A stretch of DNA of 64,000 nucleotides. Origin: Notamacropus eugenii (Eukaryota; Chordata; Mammalia; Diprotodontia; Macropodidae). The DNA lies in contig NC_092872.1 of assembly GCF_028372415.1 (NCBI RefSeq), positions 90,130,575 through 90,194,574 on the forward strand, in the 5' to 3' direction. This document shows, piece by piece, positions 44,705 through 55,609 of this stretch. Each line of letters begins with the position of its first letter. Positions within the stretch are counted from its first letter, which is position 1. Under the pieces are notes generated by a model, which was not told where the DNA came from, did no database searches, and saw only the letters and a program-made list of their open reading frames with translations. The position numbers were made by a program, and so were the translations under genes.

Positions 44705-44900
44705 TTATCTCTCTTCCTTTGTTCTTGAAAAAAACCAATGACATCAGGAGAGTGATGTCTTGACTTACAAGTGAATTGGATTTAAATGAGGCAGAGCTGT
44801 GCAAAGTCATCAGCCCCACTAACTTCTCCAGAATCATTGGCGTCCAGTACCAGGGCACAGGTCAGGAAAACTGGCAATGACTCCAAAGCTAAAGGTTTTG
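44705..44900 (-). repeat. RTE-derived SINE, antisense
   Basis: 'ccaatgacatcaggagagtg', atgtcttgacttacaagtga and 'gtcatcagccccactaactt', as in the copies at 26465 and 48665. Confidence 0.65.
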
Positions 44901-45984
44901 CCTACATCTCAATTTGTCTGAGGCAATGTCCATTCAGCAATTAAAGGCTAGGTAAGAATTCTTAGACTTAGAAATGTGTTATACCTCACTTCAGATTTAC
45001 AAGCACCACAAAAACAATAGGCCACCAACCAAAGAGAGATAAATGCTGCTGATATACCTCCTTAATGTCCATTTGGTGGGCATATGCCTTGGTTTACTTT
45101 TCTAAGCCTGAGGATATAGTCTATAAGCATCCACTCACATCCTCTCGCTCAATTCCCCTTGTGACCAGTGACACATCTCTATATGATAGAAGCCCAGAGC
45201 TAAGGATCCTGTCCTTGGTCAGGAAATAGAACAAGTCCTCCCCTCCTCCCCCACAGGTGCTCTGCATACTAACCATCAGTTGACTAACTACCAGTAGTCA
45301 GTGTAGGAAAATCCTCCATTGGATATGACCTGACCCACTGTACGTTCTTCCTTTGGAGGATACAACAGTTTGGCTAATAGACACTCTCATCTTTCAAAAT
45401 TAAAGAGTCCTTTCTTGAGAAAAAGTTTTAGAACAATCTACTATGCAAAACATTCAAGGAGATGTAGGGCTAGTCCCAATGAAAGAGACTCTAGGGTCAG
45501 TTGCCGTCATGGTGAATGCCAGATTCCTCAATAAAGAATTTGGTGAGGCCAACCGCCAACTTAAGAGGCCAGGGTAACTCGAGCACCCCACACAAAGGAA
45601 AATCATAGTCTATGTGATGATGAAAATGATTTTTCAAGGAAAGAGCTCTCTTCTCCTCCTTTCAAGTTGTTAAATAGGGAAATGAAAAAGTCAACATCCT
45701 TCCAAGAGACTGAATGCATGTGTGCATCAAACCTAAACAGTTAGAGATAACAGTGGATAAAACCCTATCAATAACGTACCTGACAGAGTGCCAAGTGTCA
45801 GAAGATATGATTTAATTTTCATTTATCTGTCATTGTGTTACATTTCTGGCAGCCTGCCTGGCAAGGCTTGAATACCAATGGAGAGGGGAAACTGAAAGCA
45901 AGAAAATCAGTCAAGTGACTAACTCTAGCCACATACTGCTGGCAAGGTTCAGGAGTATGGGCACCATCTTCATCCTATTAATCC
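44901..45984. other. EMP2 intron 1, about 1.1 kb of unique sequence
   Basis: One of the longer repeat-free stretches of the intron. It contains an ISRE-like motif at 45886-45899. No exon signals with coding support were found. Confidence 0.45.
45886..45899 (+). promoter_or_regulatory. ISRE/IRF-like motif
   Basis: GGGAAACTGAAAGC fits GAAANNGAAA, the interferon-regulatory-factor consensus. It is a single motif in intron 1 and could be chance. Confidence 0.25.
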
Positions 45985-46745
45985 TTGATCAGAAATCTTC
46001 GGTGGCTACAGGAAATTGATGTGAAATTTCTTAGCTTGGCGTTTGAAGTCCCTGACCATCTCACCTCACCAGGCCTTATCCTTGTCTTAGAGGCACCCTT
46101 AGAGGCACAGTAGATAAGCCTGAAAGCAGGAAGACCTGAGAACTTACTAGCCATATGACCTTATGGAAGTCACTTTGCAACTGTCTGCCTCAATTTCCTC
46201 AACTGTAAAATAATTGTATATATACATATAAACACAAATTGTAAAAAAAAAAAAAAATACCTCTCAGGGTTGTGTGCATCTAATGAGATCCAGTGCTTAG
46301 CACAGTGACTGGCACACAGTAGGTGCTTAATAAGCATTTATTTCCTTCCCTTCCCTCCCCCTATACAAACTTTCCATTCCAGTTTCTACTCATTGTACTG
46401 TTGGGGCAGCTAGGTGGTGCAGTGGATAGAGCACCAGTGCAGGAGTCAGGAAGACCTGAGTTCAAAATCTCACCTGACACTTGACACTCACTAGCTATGT
46501 GACCTTGGGCAAGTCACTTAACCCCAATTGCCTCATCCTGGGTCATCTCCAGTCATCCTGATGAATATCAGGTCACTGGATTCAGATGGCTCTGGAGGAG
46601 AAGTGAGGCTGGTGACCTGCACAGCCCTCCCTCACTCAAAACAAAGTCAAGTGCAAGTCATGTCATCATTTCTCTGATGGCATGGTCTTCTTTGGCAACG
46701 AAGGATGAACACACACATTGTACTGTACTCTAAAATTTACTATCA
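45985..46745 (+). repeat. L2 LINE split by two SINEs
   Basis: L2 pieces lie at about 45985-46092 ('gcgtttgaagtccctgacca'), 46346-46401 and 46727-46745. A THER1 copy (46093-46345, ending 'gtaggtgcttaataagcatt') and a WSINE1-type SINE (46402-46715) are inserted in it. Confidence 0.6.
46402..46715 (+). repeat. WSINE1-type SINE with perfect 11-bp target duplication
   Basis: A full-length copy from ggggcagctaggtggtgcag to 'aacgaaggatgaacacaca'. CATTGTACTGT occurs immediately before (46391-46401) and after (46716-46726) with no mismatch. Confidence 0.85.
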
Positions 46746-47821
46746 CTTTAAGGTCAGGGTTCTCAACCATTTCTCATCAACTTTTTTCTGAACTTTCAGC
46801 AGACTTTCCATGATCTCTACTCACCATGAAAGGAAATAAATTCTAGGGTTTGCCATGTATATGCACATAAGAAATAAAATAAAAAATTAATTTTCCATAA
46901 AGAAAACTTCATTTGGTACATAATATTTTTAGCATCATGAATGAATGAATAAAATTGTTAAATGTTTAATATGTGCCAAACACCATGCTAAATCCAGGGG
47001 ATACACATAGAGAAAAATAGACAACCCCTGCTCTATCATAAAGTTGTTCTCTCCCCAATCTTCAATTTTTTTTTTCCCACTGATACTACTACTTTTATAC
47101 TAATGTAGTAGGATAAGACAGTTATTTACCCAAAACTCCCTATGACCCCTTGACAAGTGTCTCATAACCTTGGGAGCACATGCCCCAGGTTGGGACCCCA
47201 GGCTATAAAGTTTGGGTTTGAGTTTGTAAACCCTAGTGAGGCTCTTTTCTAGTAGGAACTATCCTGCATTTGGATTGGCTATCACCAGGTGGTGTCGAGA
47301 CGTATTACCCTAGAGCAACCACTTAAACTTGCTCCAAGTGTATGGGTAATGAAGGACAAGAATAGTGAGATATCTAATAAATGACTTTGTTTCTAAGAAG
47401 TAAAAATATAACTCTGTCAAAACTATAATTTAAGATAGATTATGAAACAATTTTCAAATAAATTCAAAAATTTTGAAGCAAACTGGAACATTTGCAAGGC
47501 TCCTTGTGAATGATCCCAAACTTCTCTCTGAAACAAAGCCCAACTTTTTAATACCTGTGTTTAACCAGTGTTATTGAATGTCTCCAAATAATTAAAAATG
47601 AGTATCACTCAGAGTATCAGCGACAAAGAGGTGCATGACTGGAGGCAAGTGCAACAGACAATGAATTATGGAAGAGAAAAAGCATAAAAGATGCTGTTCA
47701 GGAAACGTGTGATGAAAAGAGAAGAAGCAGCAGCAAGGGATTGGTTACCAATGCACATGTCATTGAGTTCCACAGCACAAAGGTGGCAGAAATACAGTGA
47801 AAGCTTCTTAAGAGTAGGAAT
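46746..47821. other. EMP2 intron 1 or upstream DNA, mostly unassigned
   Basis: 46755-46930 may be a diverged hAT remnant (agggttctcaaccatttctc). 46940-47040 is a scrap of the old repeat ('caccatgctaaatccagggg'). Nothing is recognised in the rest. Confidence 0.4.
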
Positions 47822-48064
47822 TCTTCCTTCCTTCCTTCCTTCCTCCCTCCCTCCCTTCCTTCCTTCCTCCCTTCCTTCCTTCCTTCCTTCCTTCCTTCCT
47901 TCCTTCCTTCCTTCCTCCCTTCCTTCCCTCCTTTCCTCTCTTCCTTCCTTCCTTCCCTCCTTTCCTCCCTTCCTTTCCTCCTTTCCTCTCTTCCTTCCTT
48001 CCTTCCTTCCTTCCTTCCTTCCTTCCTTCCTTCCTTCCTTCCTTCCTTCCTTCCTTCCTTCCTT
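47822..48064 (+). repeat. (CCTT)n microsatellite, about 240 bp
   Basis: TTCC/CCTT tetranucleotides with a few CCCT and CTCT variants in the middle. The serine/proline/leucine-rich open frame across it is an artefact. Confidence 0.95.
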
Positions 48065-48660
48065 TTTATTGTATTTGTGACCTCAGTATCTAATACAAAG
48101 TAGGTATTTCATAAATACTTCTCAGCTGACTATTATTTGAAAGCCCCCACCATACTGGGTGAACCCTTTGTGGCAAACTTGAGAGCAGCAAATGGGAGAA
48201 TAGCTAAAAAGAATCCAAAAGTATGAGCAGCTGTAGAAGGGTTGTGATCGGCATTCAAAAGAATGAGCCCACAGGGCCATTTGTATATTTGTAATTCTGA
48301 GTACAAATACCTAAGTTACCTTGTAAGTTAGCCACATTCTCCTGCTATACTCCAGATATTTCCAGTTCTTATTGAATGCTGATTCCTTTAAAACCAACTA
48401 CAACTCATCCTGAATCTTTCCTTAAAACCAAGAACCTTCCAAGGTATCTACATTGCTTACAGTACTTCCTATACTACCTTAGATTTTGGTCTGGGTTGGC
48501 ATGAAATCTTTTAATTATTTTCTTTAATTACCTTAACTAGAACCTTATCTGTGCCTGTATCCCCCTCCCACAGGGACCTGAACTCCCTGCACCTTCTTTT
48601 TTAATGGGGGAGAATTTAGAAGAGGAAGATCTCCCTTCTGACTTGATGGAGATTCTTAGA
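48065..48660. other. Intronic or upstream DNA, nothing recognised
   Basis: Unique-looking sequence, no exon support. Confidence 0.4.
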
Positions 48661-48980
48661 ATTAGAGAATTTTTTTGTTGTTCCTTCATTTTCAGAGGAC
48701 CAGTGACATCACAGGGTGATGTCTTGACTTGTTTGTGAATAGATTTAAGTGAGGCAGAGTTGAGCAAAGTCATCAGCCTCACTCTTTACAATGTGAGCAC
48801 TGGAAAGACTCCTAAAGCTAAAGCCAACCCCTTCATTTTATAAATTAAGAAATCAGGGCCCAGAGAGATGAATTAACTTGCTCACGGGGACACAGTTCAT
48901 GAGTGGCAAAACCAGAATTAGAACCCAGGTCTTTTGAATCCTAGCCCAGTCATCTTTCCACTGGGTTATGCCTTGGTTTC
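48661..48980 (-). repeat. RTE-derived SINE and MIR-class SINE, both antisense
   Basis: 48661-48785 has 'ggaccagtgacatcacaggg' and gatgtcttgacttgtttgtg. 48786-48980 is an antisense MIR with 'tcagggcccagagagatgaa' and gaacccaggtcttttg. Confidence 0.65.
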
Positions 48981-49319
48981 CTTCTGTGTCAAGACCCTGA
49001 ATGCTCTCTGTTCCTTGTGGCCAACAGAAAAGAGTAGAAAAAAATCATGGGATTAAGTATTGCATTTTTATATACCGCATTACTGTCTTTTTTCCAGTCA
49101 GGAGGGAATTTTCTTGATAGCCAAATTTTCTAGTTATTCACTCCCCTTCTTGTGAAACTCATCCTTTGTAGGCCAGTTATTTTGCACAGAGTGGCTAAAA
49201 ACTAGTCTTTGATCAGTTTAGTATTAGCTTCCAAGCTTCTTCTGAGCTTATGCTAATTCCCTTGCAAATAAAACCACATGGGAGGAAGGGGGAAAAGCTT
49301 CCCAATTGAGTTATACAGT
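48981..49319. other. Nothing recognised
   Basis: About 340 bp of AT-rich unique-looking DNA. Confidence 0.4.
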
Positions 49320-49880
49320 GGTTTCCTCAACACCCTCAAGTATCCCACATACAATTTCCAACTTTCCTATCATTCTTCCCACTATTCCGCCTGCCTGGAG
49401 CACCCATCTGCTTCTCTTTTATGGTCCAAACCCTACCCATTCTTCAAAGCCAAGAGCAAGCCACACTCTCTCCATGAAGGATTCCAGGTCCACTACAACT
49501 CATTCCAGGTCTACTACAACTCACAGTGCTTTCTCCTACCTCTAAATTCCTAGGCTGCTAATTTTTGGTACCACTCATTTGGAACTTGACCCAATATAGC
49601 AATGCCTCAGTGGTTGATTCTGCCATGAAGGTGACCTTGGATTCTTAAAGCCTATGCTGACAAATCCCAAACTCTCCCAAAGTCCTAGCAAGCTGAAGAG
49701 GCCCAGTGACTTGTATGCCAGCTACCTAAGGGTCAGTTCTGAGAGGTTCATCACCAAAAGGAGCGAAGGTGTCAAAGTCTGGACTGACTCCCTGTTATCT
49801 CTAGGATCCAATGACAACTCCTCTAGTTGACATTTAAAGTCCTTCAGAATCTGACTTTAGCTCACAGCCTTATTATATAC
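49320..49880 (+). repeat. L2 LINE fragments
   Basis: 49365-49555 has 'cttcccactattccgcctgc' and 'tcttcaaagccaagagcaag', an L2 3' region. 49785-49880 has cctgttatctctaggatcca and 'gtccttcagaatctgacttt', a more 5' L2 block, so this is a second copy that may continue at 50346. Confidence 0.6.
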
Positions 49881-50156
49881 AATATAATAAGACCAAGCAT
49901 TAAGCCCAATTCACTCTGGAGCTGATAGATTGGACAATAGGTTCCCCTCCACCTAGCACAGAATGAATGTAAATACTAAATAGTAACTGTTTCTCTTTTA
50001 CCCAGGAACCCTAAGGGTCTTCCCCTCCCAGTTTGGTTAGTTTTTTTATTAAAGGGGCCATCCTTTGAGTAACTAAGAAGCCTATTCATTGAGTGGGTGT
50101 ATCTCACTCAAAGTGAGAATGCTATAAGACCTTAACCTGAAAGGGCCAGGGTCCCC
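49881..50156. other. Nothing recognised
   Basis: Short stretch that interrupts L2 pieces. Confidence 0.35.
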
Positions 50157-50345
50157 TATTGCATCCTACGTCACCTCCAGTTGTCCTGATGAATATGAGG
50201 CCACTGGACCCTGATGGCTCAGGAGAAGAAAGTGAGGTTGGTGATCTTGCTCAGCCCTCCCTCCCTCAAATCAAAGTCAACTGCAAGTCATGTCATCATC
50301 TTGAGGTACTGGTCCTCTTCAAGAACGTAGGACAAACACAGCAAC
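50157..50345 (+). repeat. WSINE1-type SINE, 5'-truncated
   Basis: Body and tail only: 'gttgtcctgatgaatatgag', cccctccctcaaatc-like block and 'gtcatgtcatcatcttgagg'. Confidence 0.7.
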
Positions 50346-50640
50346 AATGTTATATATACTGAGCCCCTTCACACACTCATCAGTCTAACAAACTGATCTT
50401 CTTCCTCCTCACACAAAATCTGCTTCTTATCCCCATGCCTGAAATGCCATCCTTCTTCGTGTCCACCTCTTAGAACCCCCAGTTTCCTTCAAAATTCTGC
50501 TCAAGAGTTATATTTGCCCCCTTTCCCAGTGGGTGGTGCTCTCTCTCTCTAAATAATCATTCATATAATTTGTATGTATTTATTTTGTATTTACTTATTG
50601 CATATACATTGTTTTCCCCACATACAACATACTAGTAAAG
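50346..50640 (+). repeat. L2 LINE 3' region
   Basis: 'cccatgcctgaaatgccatc' then 'ttccttcaaaattctgctca' and tttgccccctttcccagtgg are L2 landmarks in order. Confidence 0.7.
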
Positions 50641-50660
50641 CATATTATGATATGATACGT

Positions 50661-50965
50661 TATTGTTGTTGTTCAGTCATTTCGGTTGACCCCATTTGGG
50701 GTTTTCTTGGCAGAGATACTGGAGTGGTTTGCCATTTCCTTCTCAAGTTCATTTTGCAGATGATAAAACTTCCAGAGAAGGGAAAAGTTTTGCCCAAGAT
50801 CATAAAGCTACTTATTAGAAAGCCCAGTACTCTTTCTACCATCCCACACCCTCTCCAAAGACCATAGGATCATAAGACCTTAGACCTAAAGCTAAAAGGG
50901 ACCTCAGAGATAACCTAATCCAGACTCCTCATTTTGCAGATAAAGAAACTTGAGGCTCACAGAAG
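50661..50965 (-). repeat. MAR1-type SINE and MIR-class SINE, antisense
   Basis: 50661-50850 is a reverse MAR1-type copy ('cagagatactggagtggttt'). 50866-50965 is a reverse MIR3-like copy ('aaagggacctcagagataac', ttttgcagataaagaaactt). Confidence 0.7.
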
Positions 50966-51029
50966 TCAGGTGATTTGCCCAACACGAGAAAGGTAATAAG
51001 CATCAATGGTTTTCAGATTCCAAAGAACA

Positions 51030-51262
51030 GACAAGGTGCTGAAGTAGACAGCTCACTGTAATTAAGAAGACCAGAGTTCAAATTCATCCTCAGACACTTA
51101 CTAGCTATGTGATCCTGGACAAGTCACTTAACCTCTCTTTGCCTCAATTGTAAAATGAGCATAACAGCTCCTATCTCTTAAGGTTGTTGTGAGAACTAAA
51201 TAGATAATACTTATAAAGTGCTTATGGCATACTCTAGATGTTATATAAATGCTTATTCTTTT
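51030..51262 (+). repeat. THER1 SINE, near full length
   Basis: 'ctcagacacttactagctat', the gtgatcctggacaagtcact block, and the L2-like 3' part 'ttgtgagaactaaatagata'. Confidence 0.75.
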
Positions 51263-51860
51263 CTCCCCTCCCAGAGTCAGTGTACTTCCTACTTAGTGCC
51301 AATATTAGGTATAGCTGACATAATATTAGGGATGTATTTTATGAATAATACATGATTTGATCCCAATATTAATGTATCTGTTTAAATCATAATGATTTTC
51401 TTCTCCAAATTTGTTTCAAGGTCCCCCAAAAAAGTTCTAAATCATGATATGCATGGATTGGTCCCATTTGCTTCAGATATTTGCCATTCTAAATGCAGGG
51501 TGCTGGATGAGATGACTCTTCTAGGTTTGTCTCTAGAAGTTCTGATTGATCCTGTGAGTTGCAATTCTGTGTCTCACAACTGCTTTTGGTGCAGATCTAA
51601 TATTTCCTCAGCAAAGCGACATCGCTGCAGCACAACGCTTTGTACTGTACCTAAACACACAGTTACTGCCACCTTCCACGTGTGGTCTCAGCAAGAGAAC
51701 AAGTCAGGCACAGGGTAGGGGCAGGGAGAAATGTAGAACGGTGTTCGGGACATCTTCTAGCAAAGAGGACCAAGATTTAATTAGCTTTGATTAATGAATG
51801 AGTCAATTTCTCTAGGGGTTCTCCAGTAGGGTTCTGTGGAGTTGTCTTTAGTTCTATTTA
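51263..51860. other. Apparently unique sequence
   Basis: About 600 bp with a more even base composition near 51560-51700, including a CACGTG E-box at about 51679. There is an open frame of 108 codons (51392-51718) with no recognisable protein. I do not call a gene. Confidence 0.4.
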
Positions 51861-52160
51861 GGGGCACCCAGGTGGTGCAGTAGGTAGAGCACCAGTGCAG
51901 GAGGCAGGAGGACCTGGTTTGAAATCTCACTCACTAGCTGTGTGACCTTGGGCAAGTCACTTAACCCAATTGCCTCATCCTGGGTCATCTCCAGTCATCC
52001 TGATGAATATCTGGTCACTGGATTCAGATGGCTCTGGAGGAAAAGTGAGACAGGCAACCTGAGCAGTCCTCCCTCACTCAAAACAAAGTCAAGTGCAAGT
52101 CATGTCATCATTCCTCCATTGGCATGGTATTCTTCGTCAACAAAAGATGAACAAACACAA
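51861..52160 (+). repeat. WSINE1-type SINE, full length
   Basis: Head 'ggggcacccaggtggtgcag', 'gtgaccttgggcaagtcact' block, body tcatccagtcatcctgatga-like and tail ending aacaaacacaa. Confidence 0.8.
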
Positions 52161-52184
52161 GTGCTATCCTATTTAACAAGTATT

Positions 52185-52330
52185 TATCAGTGACGTGGAT
52201 GATGACAGGGAGGGTATGCTTGTCAGATTTTTGGAAGGCATGAAACTGGCAGGAAGAGTTAATACAATGGATGACAGATGAGGATCCAAAAATAGTGTAT
52301 CCAATCTGGAGGAGAGGGACTGGATCTGTA
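52185..52330 (+). repeat. CR1/L3 LINE fragment
   Basis: 'gtgacgtggatgatgacagg', the degenerate 'tcagatttttggaaggcatg' and 'gttaatacaatggatgacag' follow the reverse-transcriptase part of CR1/L3 elements. Confidence 0.5.
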
Positions 52331-52789
52331 ACTTCATCAATACAGGGGATTCCCTATACCAAGGCAGCTTGCCACCTTCTTTTCAACATATAGTCTGAAA
52401 GAGTTGTCTAGAACATTGGGAAGTTAAGGGATTTGCCCAGAGTAACACATGTGTATGTGTCAGAGGCAAGAGTTAAACCTGCTCATTGTTTCCATGACAC
52501 TATCTCATCTTCTGCCGTGCACTTTTCCTTTCAATCTTTCCCAACATCAGGGTCTTTTCCAATTAGTCCCATCTTCTCATTATGTGGCCAAAGAAAGGAT
52601 TTAAGCTTCAGCTTAAGTATTTGAATTTCCAGTGAATGGTCTGAATTAATTTCTTTAAGTATTCGACTGCTTTGATCTCCTTGCTGTCCAAGAGACTCTC
52701 AAAAATCTTCTCCAGCATCACAATCCCAAAATGCTGATTTTGTGACACAGCTTTCTTTTTAGTTAGGAAAGAGAGAGCTAGGAAGACCA
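52331..52789. other. Nothing recognised
   Basis: A faint antisense MIR trace lies near 52410-52460. Otherwise unassigned. Confidence 0.35.
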
Positions 52790-52942
52790 GATACTTACCT
52801 GGTAACCCTATTTTCCTCAGTTCTTCAGCTGTAAAATGAGCTGGAGAAGGAAATGACAAACCACTCCAGTTTCCTTGCCAAAAAAACCCCAAATGGGGTT
52901 ATGAAGAGCTGGGCATGATGAAAACAACTGAACAGCAGGAAC
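52790..52942 (+). repeat. MAR1-type SINE, partial
   Basis: 'cagctgtaaaatgagctgga', aaaccactccagtttccttg and a tail with 'aacaactgaacagcagg'. The head is missing. Confidence 0.75.
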
Positions 52943-53029
52943 ATAACTAATCAACCATAGCTGACAGTACAAGAAATATTCTTTATCCTTAGTTCTCCAC
53001 CTTGCAACAGGGAGTGCATTTATTCAACC

Positions 53030-53930
53030 CTTCTCCGGGACCAGCCTTCATCATTTTAATTACACAGCATTCAGTTTCATTTTTTTAAAATTGTCTTTCT
53101 ATTGACAATGGAATAATCATGATGTATATCATTTTCCTGATTTTGCTCCCATCACTTTGCATCTTTCCAGTCTTCTTACGCATTAGTCTCATTCATATAC
53201 TCTACGGTCCAGTTATACAATTATTGTGGTTCAGTCATGTTCAACTCTTTGTAACCCTGTGGACCATATCACACTAACACTGTCCATGGGGTTTTCTTGG
53301 CAAAGATATTGAAAAGGTTTGCCATTTCCTTCTCTTTTTCTGAAGGCAAACAGAAGTTAAATGATTTACCCAGGAACACACAGCTAGTAAGTTTTTGAGG
53401 CCAGATTTTAACTCAGGCTTCCTGACTCCAGACCAGCACTCTATGCACTGAGCCACCTAGCTGCCTCCAAAGAAAACAGAGGTTAAGTGACTTCCCCATG
53501 GTCATAAAGCTACTAAGTATCTGAGGTCAGATTTCAGCTCAGGTCTTCCCAACTACAGAACTACTTTCCATCTATTCTATTTTTATCTTATATCCACTGA
53601 TTATGCTCATATGATCTCCCTCAGCTCCACAATGGCAGGGAATGTTTGGGATTTTTTTCTTTGTATCCTCAGTATTAAACATAGTGCCAGACATATAGTA
53701 GGTGCTTAATTAACGTTGGTTGACTGATTGATTGCATCAGTTCATTTACATCTTCCTCTGCTTTTCTAAATTCATCAATTCTTCTAACATTGTAATGGAC
53801 CACAATTTGTTTGACAATTCCTCCTTTGATGGGCATCTACTTCGTTTAATTGCTACTGGGAAAAGGAATGCTATAAATATTTTGATGTTTTAGACCCTTT
53901 TTTCTGGGAGTAGATGGAATTTCATTTGAA
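53030..53930 (-). mobile_element. Old L1 fragment, antisense, split by other repeats
   Basis: 53030-53220 ('tttcctgattttgctcccat') and 53735-53930 ('aatggaccacaatttgtttg', gatgggcatctacttcg) read as the reverse of a late L1. Between them lie a full antisense MAR1-type SINE (53222-53468), an antisense SINE scrap (53470-53580) and an L2 end (53590-53728). Confidence 0.55.
53222..53468 (-). repeat. MAR1-type SINE, antisense, full length
   Basis: The tail end is at the left ('gttcagtcatgttcaactct'). The head is at the right ('cactctatgcactgagccac', ctagctgcct). Confidence 0.8.
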
Positions 53931-53959
53931 AATGTTTTAAGGAATTTAGAAAAAAATCT

Positions 53960-54310
53960 TTAAAAAGAATACAGAATTTGGAGTCAAAAGATCTGAGTTT
54001 GAATTCTGCTCTTTCTTACTACATGTGTGACCTTGGGCAAATCATTTCATCTCAGTTTTCTCATCTGGAAAAGGAAGAGATTAGACTAGATGTTTTCTTA
54101 GATTTTATTCAGTTTTAAGTCTTATAAAATTGAGAATTGCAAGTGCTGTGATGAAAAAACTCCACTTGTAGTCAGCGATCCTGAGTTCAAAATCTGATCC
54201 TGACATTTCCTGCCTATGGGATTATCTGGGTCTCAATTTCTTTATCTGAAAATGGGGGAATTGTGCTAAATAACCTCAAAGGTCCTTTCCAGTTCTAAAT
54301 TTATGATTTT
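53960..54310 (+). repeat. Two MIR-class SINEs in tandem order
   Basis: 53960-54115 has 'tgtgaccttgggcaaatcat'. 54160-54310 has 'gatcctgagttcaaaatctg' and 'gtcctttccagttctaaatt'. They are separate insertions of related SINEs. Confidence 0.65.
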
Positions 54311-54954
54311 GTCTTGTACTTGTCAATGACAAGTGTATTATGGCAACCCCATCCCACCCCACCCCCACCCAATACCAATACAATCTTGGGCTACTTTACT
54401 AGAAGTATAGAAACTAGGCTGCTCTTCTGGCCAAATCTGAAGCAAGAAGGCTCCTGACAATGTGGAGCATTGTTCAGTTTGAGACTCTCATATGAGGGAT
54501 AGTTGCAAGGAATGGAGAAACCTGGAGAAGAGAAAACTCAATCTTCAGGCCAACTAAGGAGTACTGGAAAAGTTTTTTCATCTCTCTAGGCCTCACTTTA
54601 CTTAGTGATAGTGCAGAGGTCAGACGAGGTCAGTGTTTCCCAACCACATACTGGGGAAAATTTGTGTTGACCTTAAAAACTTTTACTACTAATGGTCTTT
54701 TCTTCTTAAACCCTGCGCTTAGAAAAGTTATTCCTCCTTATATCTTTCAGCTTCCCTGCATCCTGCTCTCCCAATCCTATATCTGTCTGCTTGACTTCTG
54801 AGCCTCCTCTGTTCTGAGACCAAGACTATGGAATGATGATGATGATGGCAATGATGATAAGAAAAACAGTTAATATTCATGTCATGCTTCAATGCATACA
54901 GAGCACTTTATATATATTATCTCATTTTGGTCATAGGTAAAAGTCAGTATGGCA
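54311..54954. other. Nothing recognised; short GAT run
   Basis: Unique-looking apart from a (GAT)n-like patch at about 54833-54858. Confidence 0.4.
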
Positions 54955-55265
54955 AAGAGATCTGGCTTTGGAGTCAGAAAACTTGGGTTTCAAGTTATAC
55001 TTTGGACACACATTGGCTGTGTGACCCTAGGCAACTCACTTGAATTCTCAGTATTCTAGAAAATTCTCCAAGAATAGAGAAAATGTCATCCTGTACTGGT
55101 AGAGGAAGTTTCCAAGACTCCCCTGTGTCAATGAAATCCTCTATCCTTAATTGTTTGTAGAGAATTTAGGTGCTTCACCAGACCAAAGTATAGTTAGGGT
55201 TAGGAAGTATTGGACTTGTCTTCCAAGGTCCTTTCCAATTCTAACAATAATGATTCTGTTAAATA
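54955..55265 (+). repeat. MIR-class SINE with an insertion
   Basis: 'ggctttggagtcagaaaact' and tgtgaccctaggcaactcac form the left part. 55200-55265 (gtcctttccaattctaacaa) is the right part. About 110 bp of other sequence lies between them. Confidence 0.5.
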
Positions 55266-55609
55266 TTTGTGGCTGTGGAATGTGAATCAACCATGACTTC
55301 ACAAAGCTAATGGTGAAGCATCTCTTTCACCTCTTGGGAAAGAGGTGGTAGCTTACAGGTTACAGACCAACACATAGGTTGTTAGACAAGGCCAATATGC
55401 TGAATTTTTTGCTTAGTTGTACTTCTTGGTTATAAGGCATGCATTGGAAAGTGATAGCAAAAGTCTGATTAAAATAATCAAGATATATTTAACAAAATCA
55501 ATTAAAATACAATACAACCTTGATAATGTTAATATGTGATTTTCTAAGTCAACATGCTGCCTATAGGATACATTTCAATTTGAGTTTGACACCATAGCTT
55601 TAAGACAGC
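55266..55609. other. Nothing recognised
   Basis: About 340 bp of AT-rich unassigned DNA. Confidence 0.4.

Noticed and set aside
47691-48080. Ser/Leu/Pro-rich 129-codon open frame
   Set aside because: It is driven entirely by the CCTT tetranucleotide repeat.
51392-51718. 108-codon open frame
   Set aside because: It starts in MIR-like sequence and has no recognisable domain. Cysteines and histidines are scattered without a zinc-finger spacing.
39971-52160. tRNA-like sequences
   Set aside because: These are the heads of SINEs, followed by SINE bodies and RTE-like tails. They are not tRNA genes.
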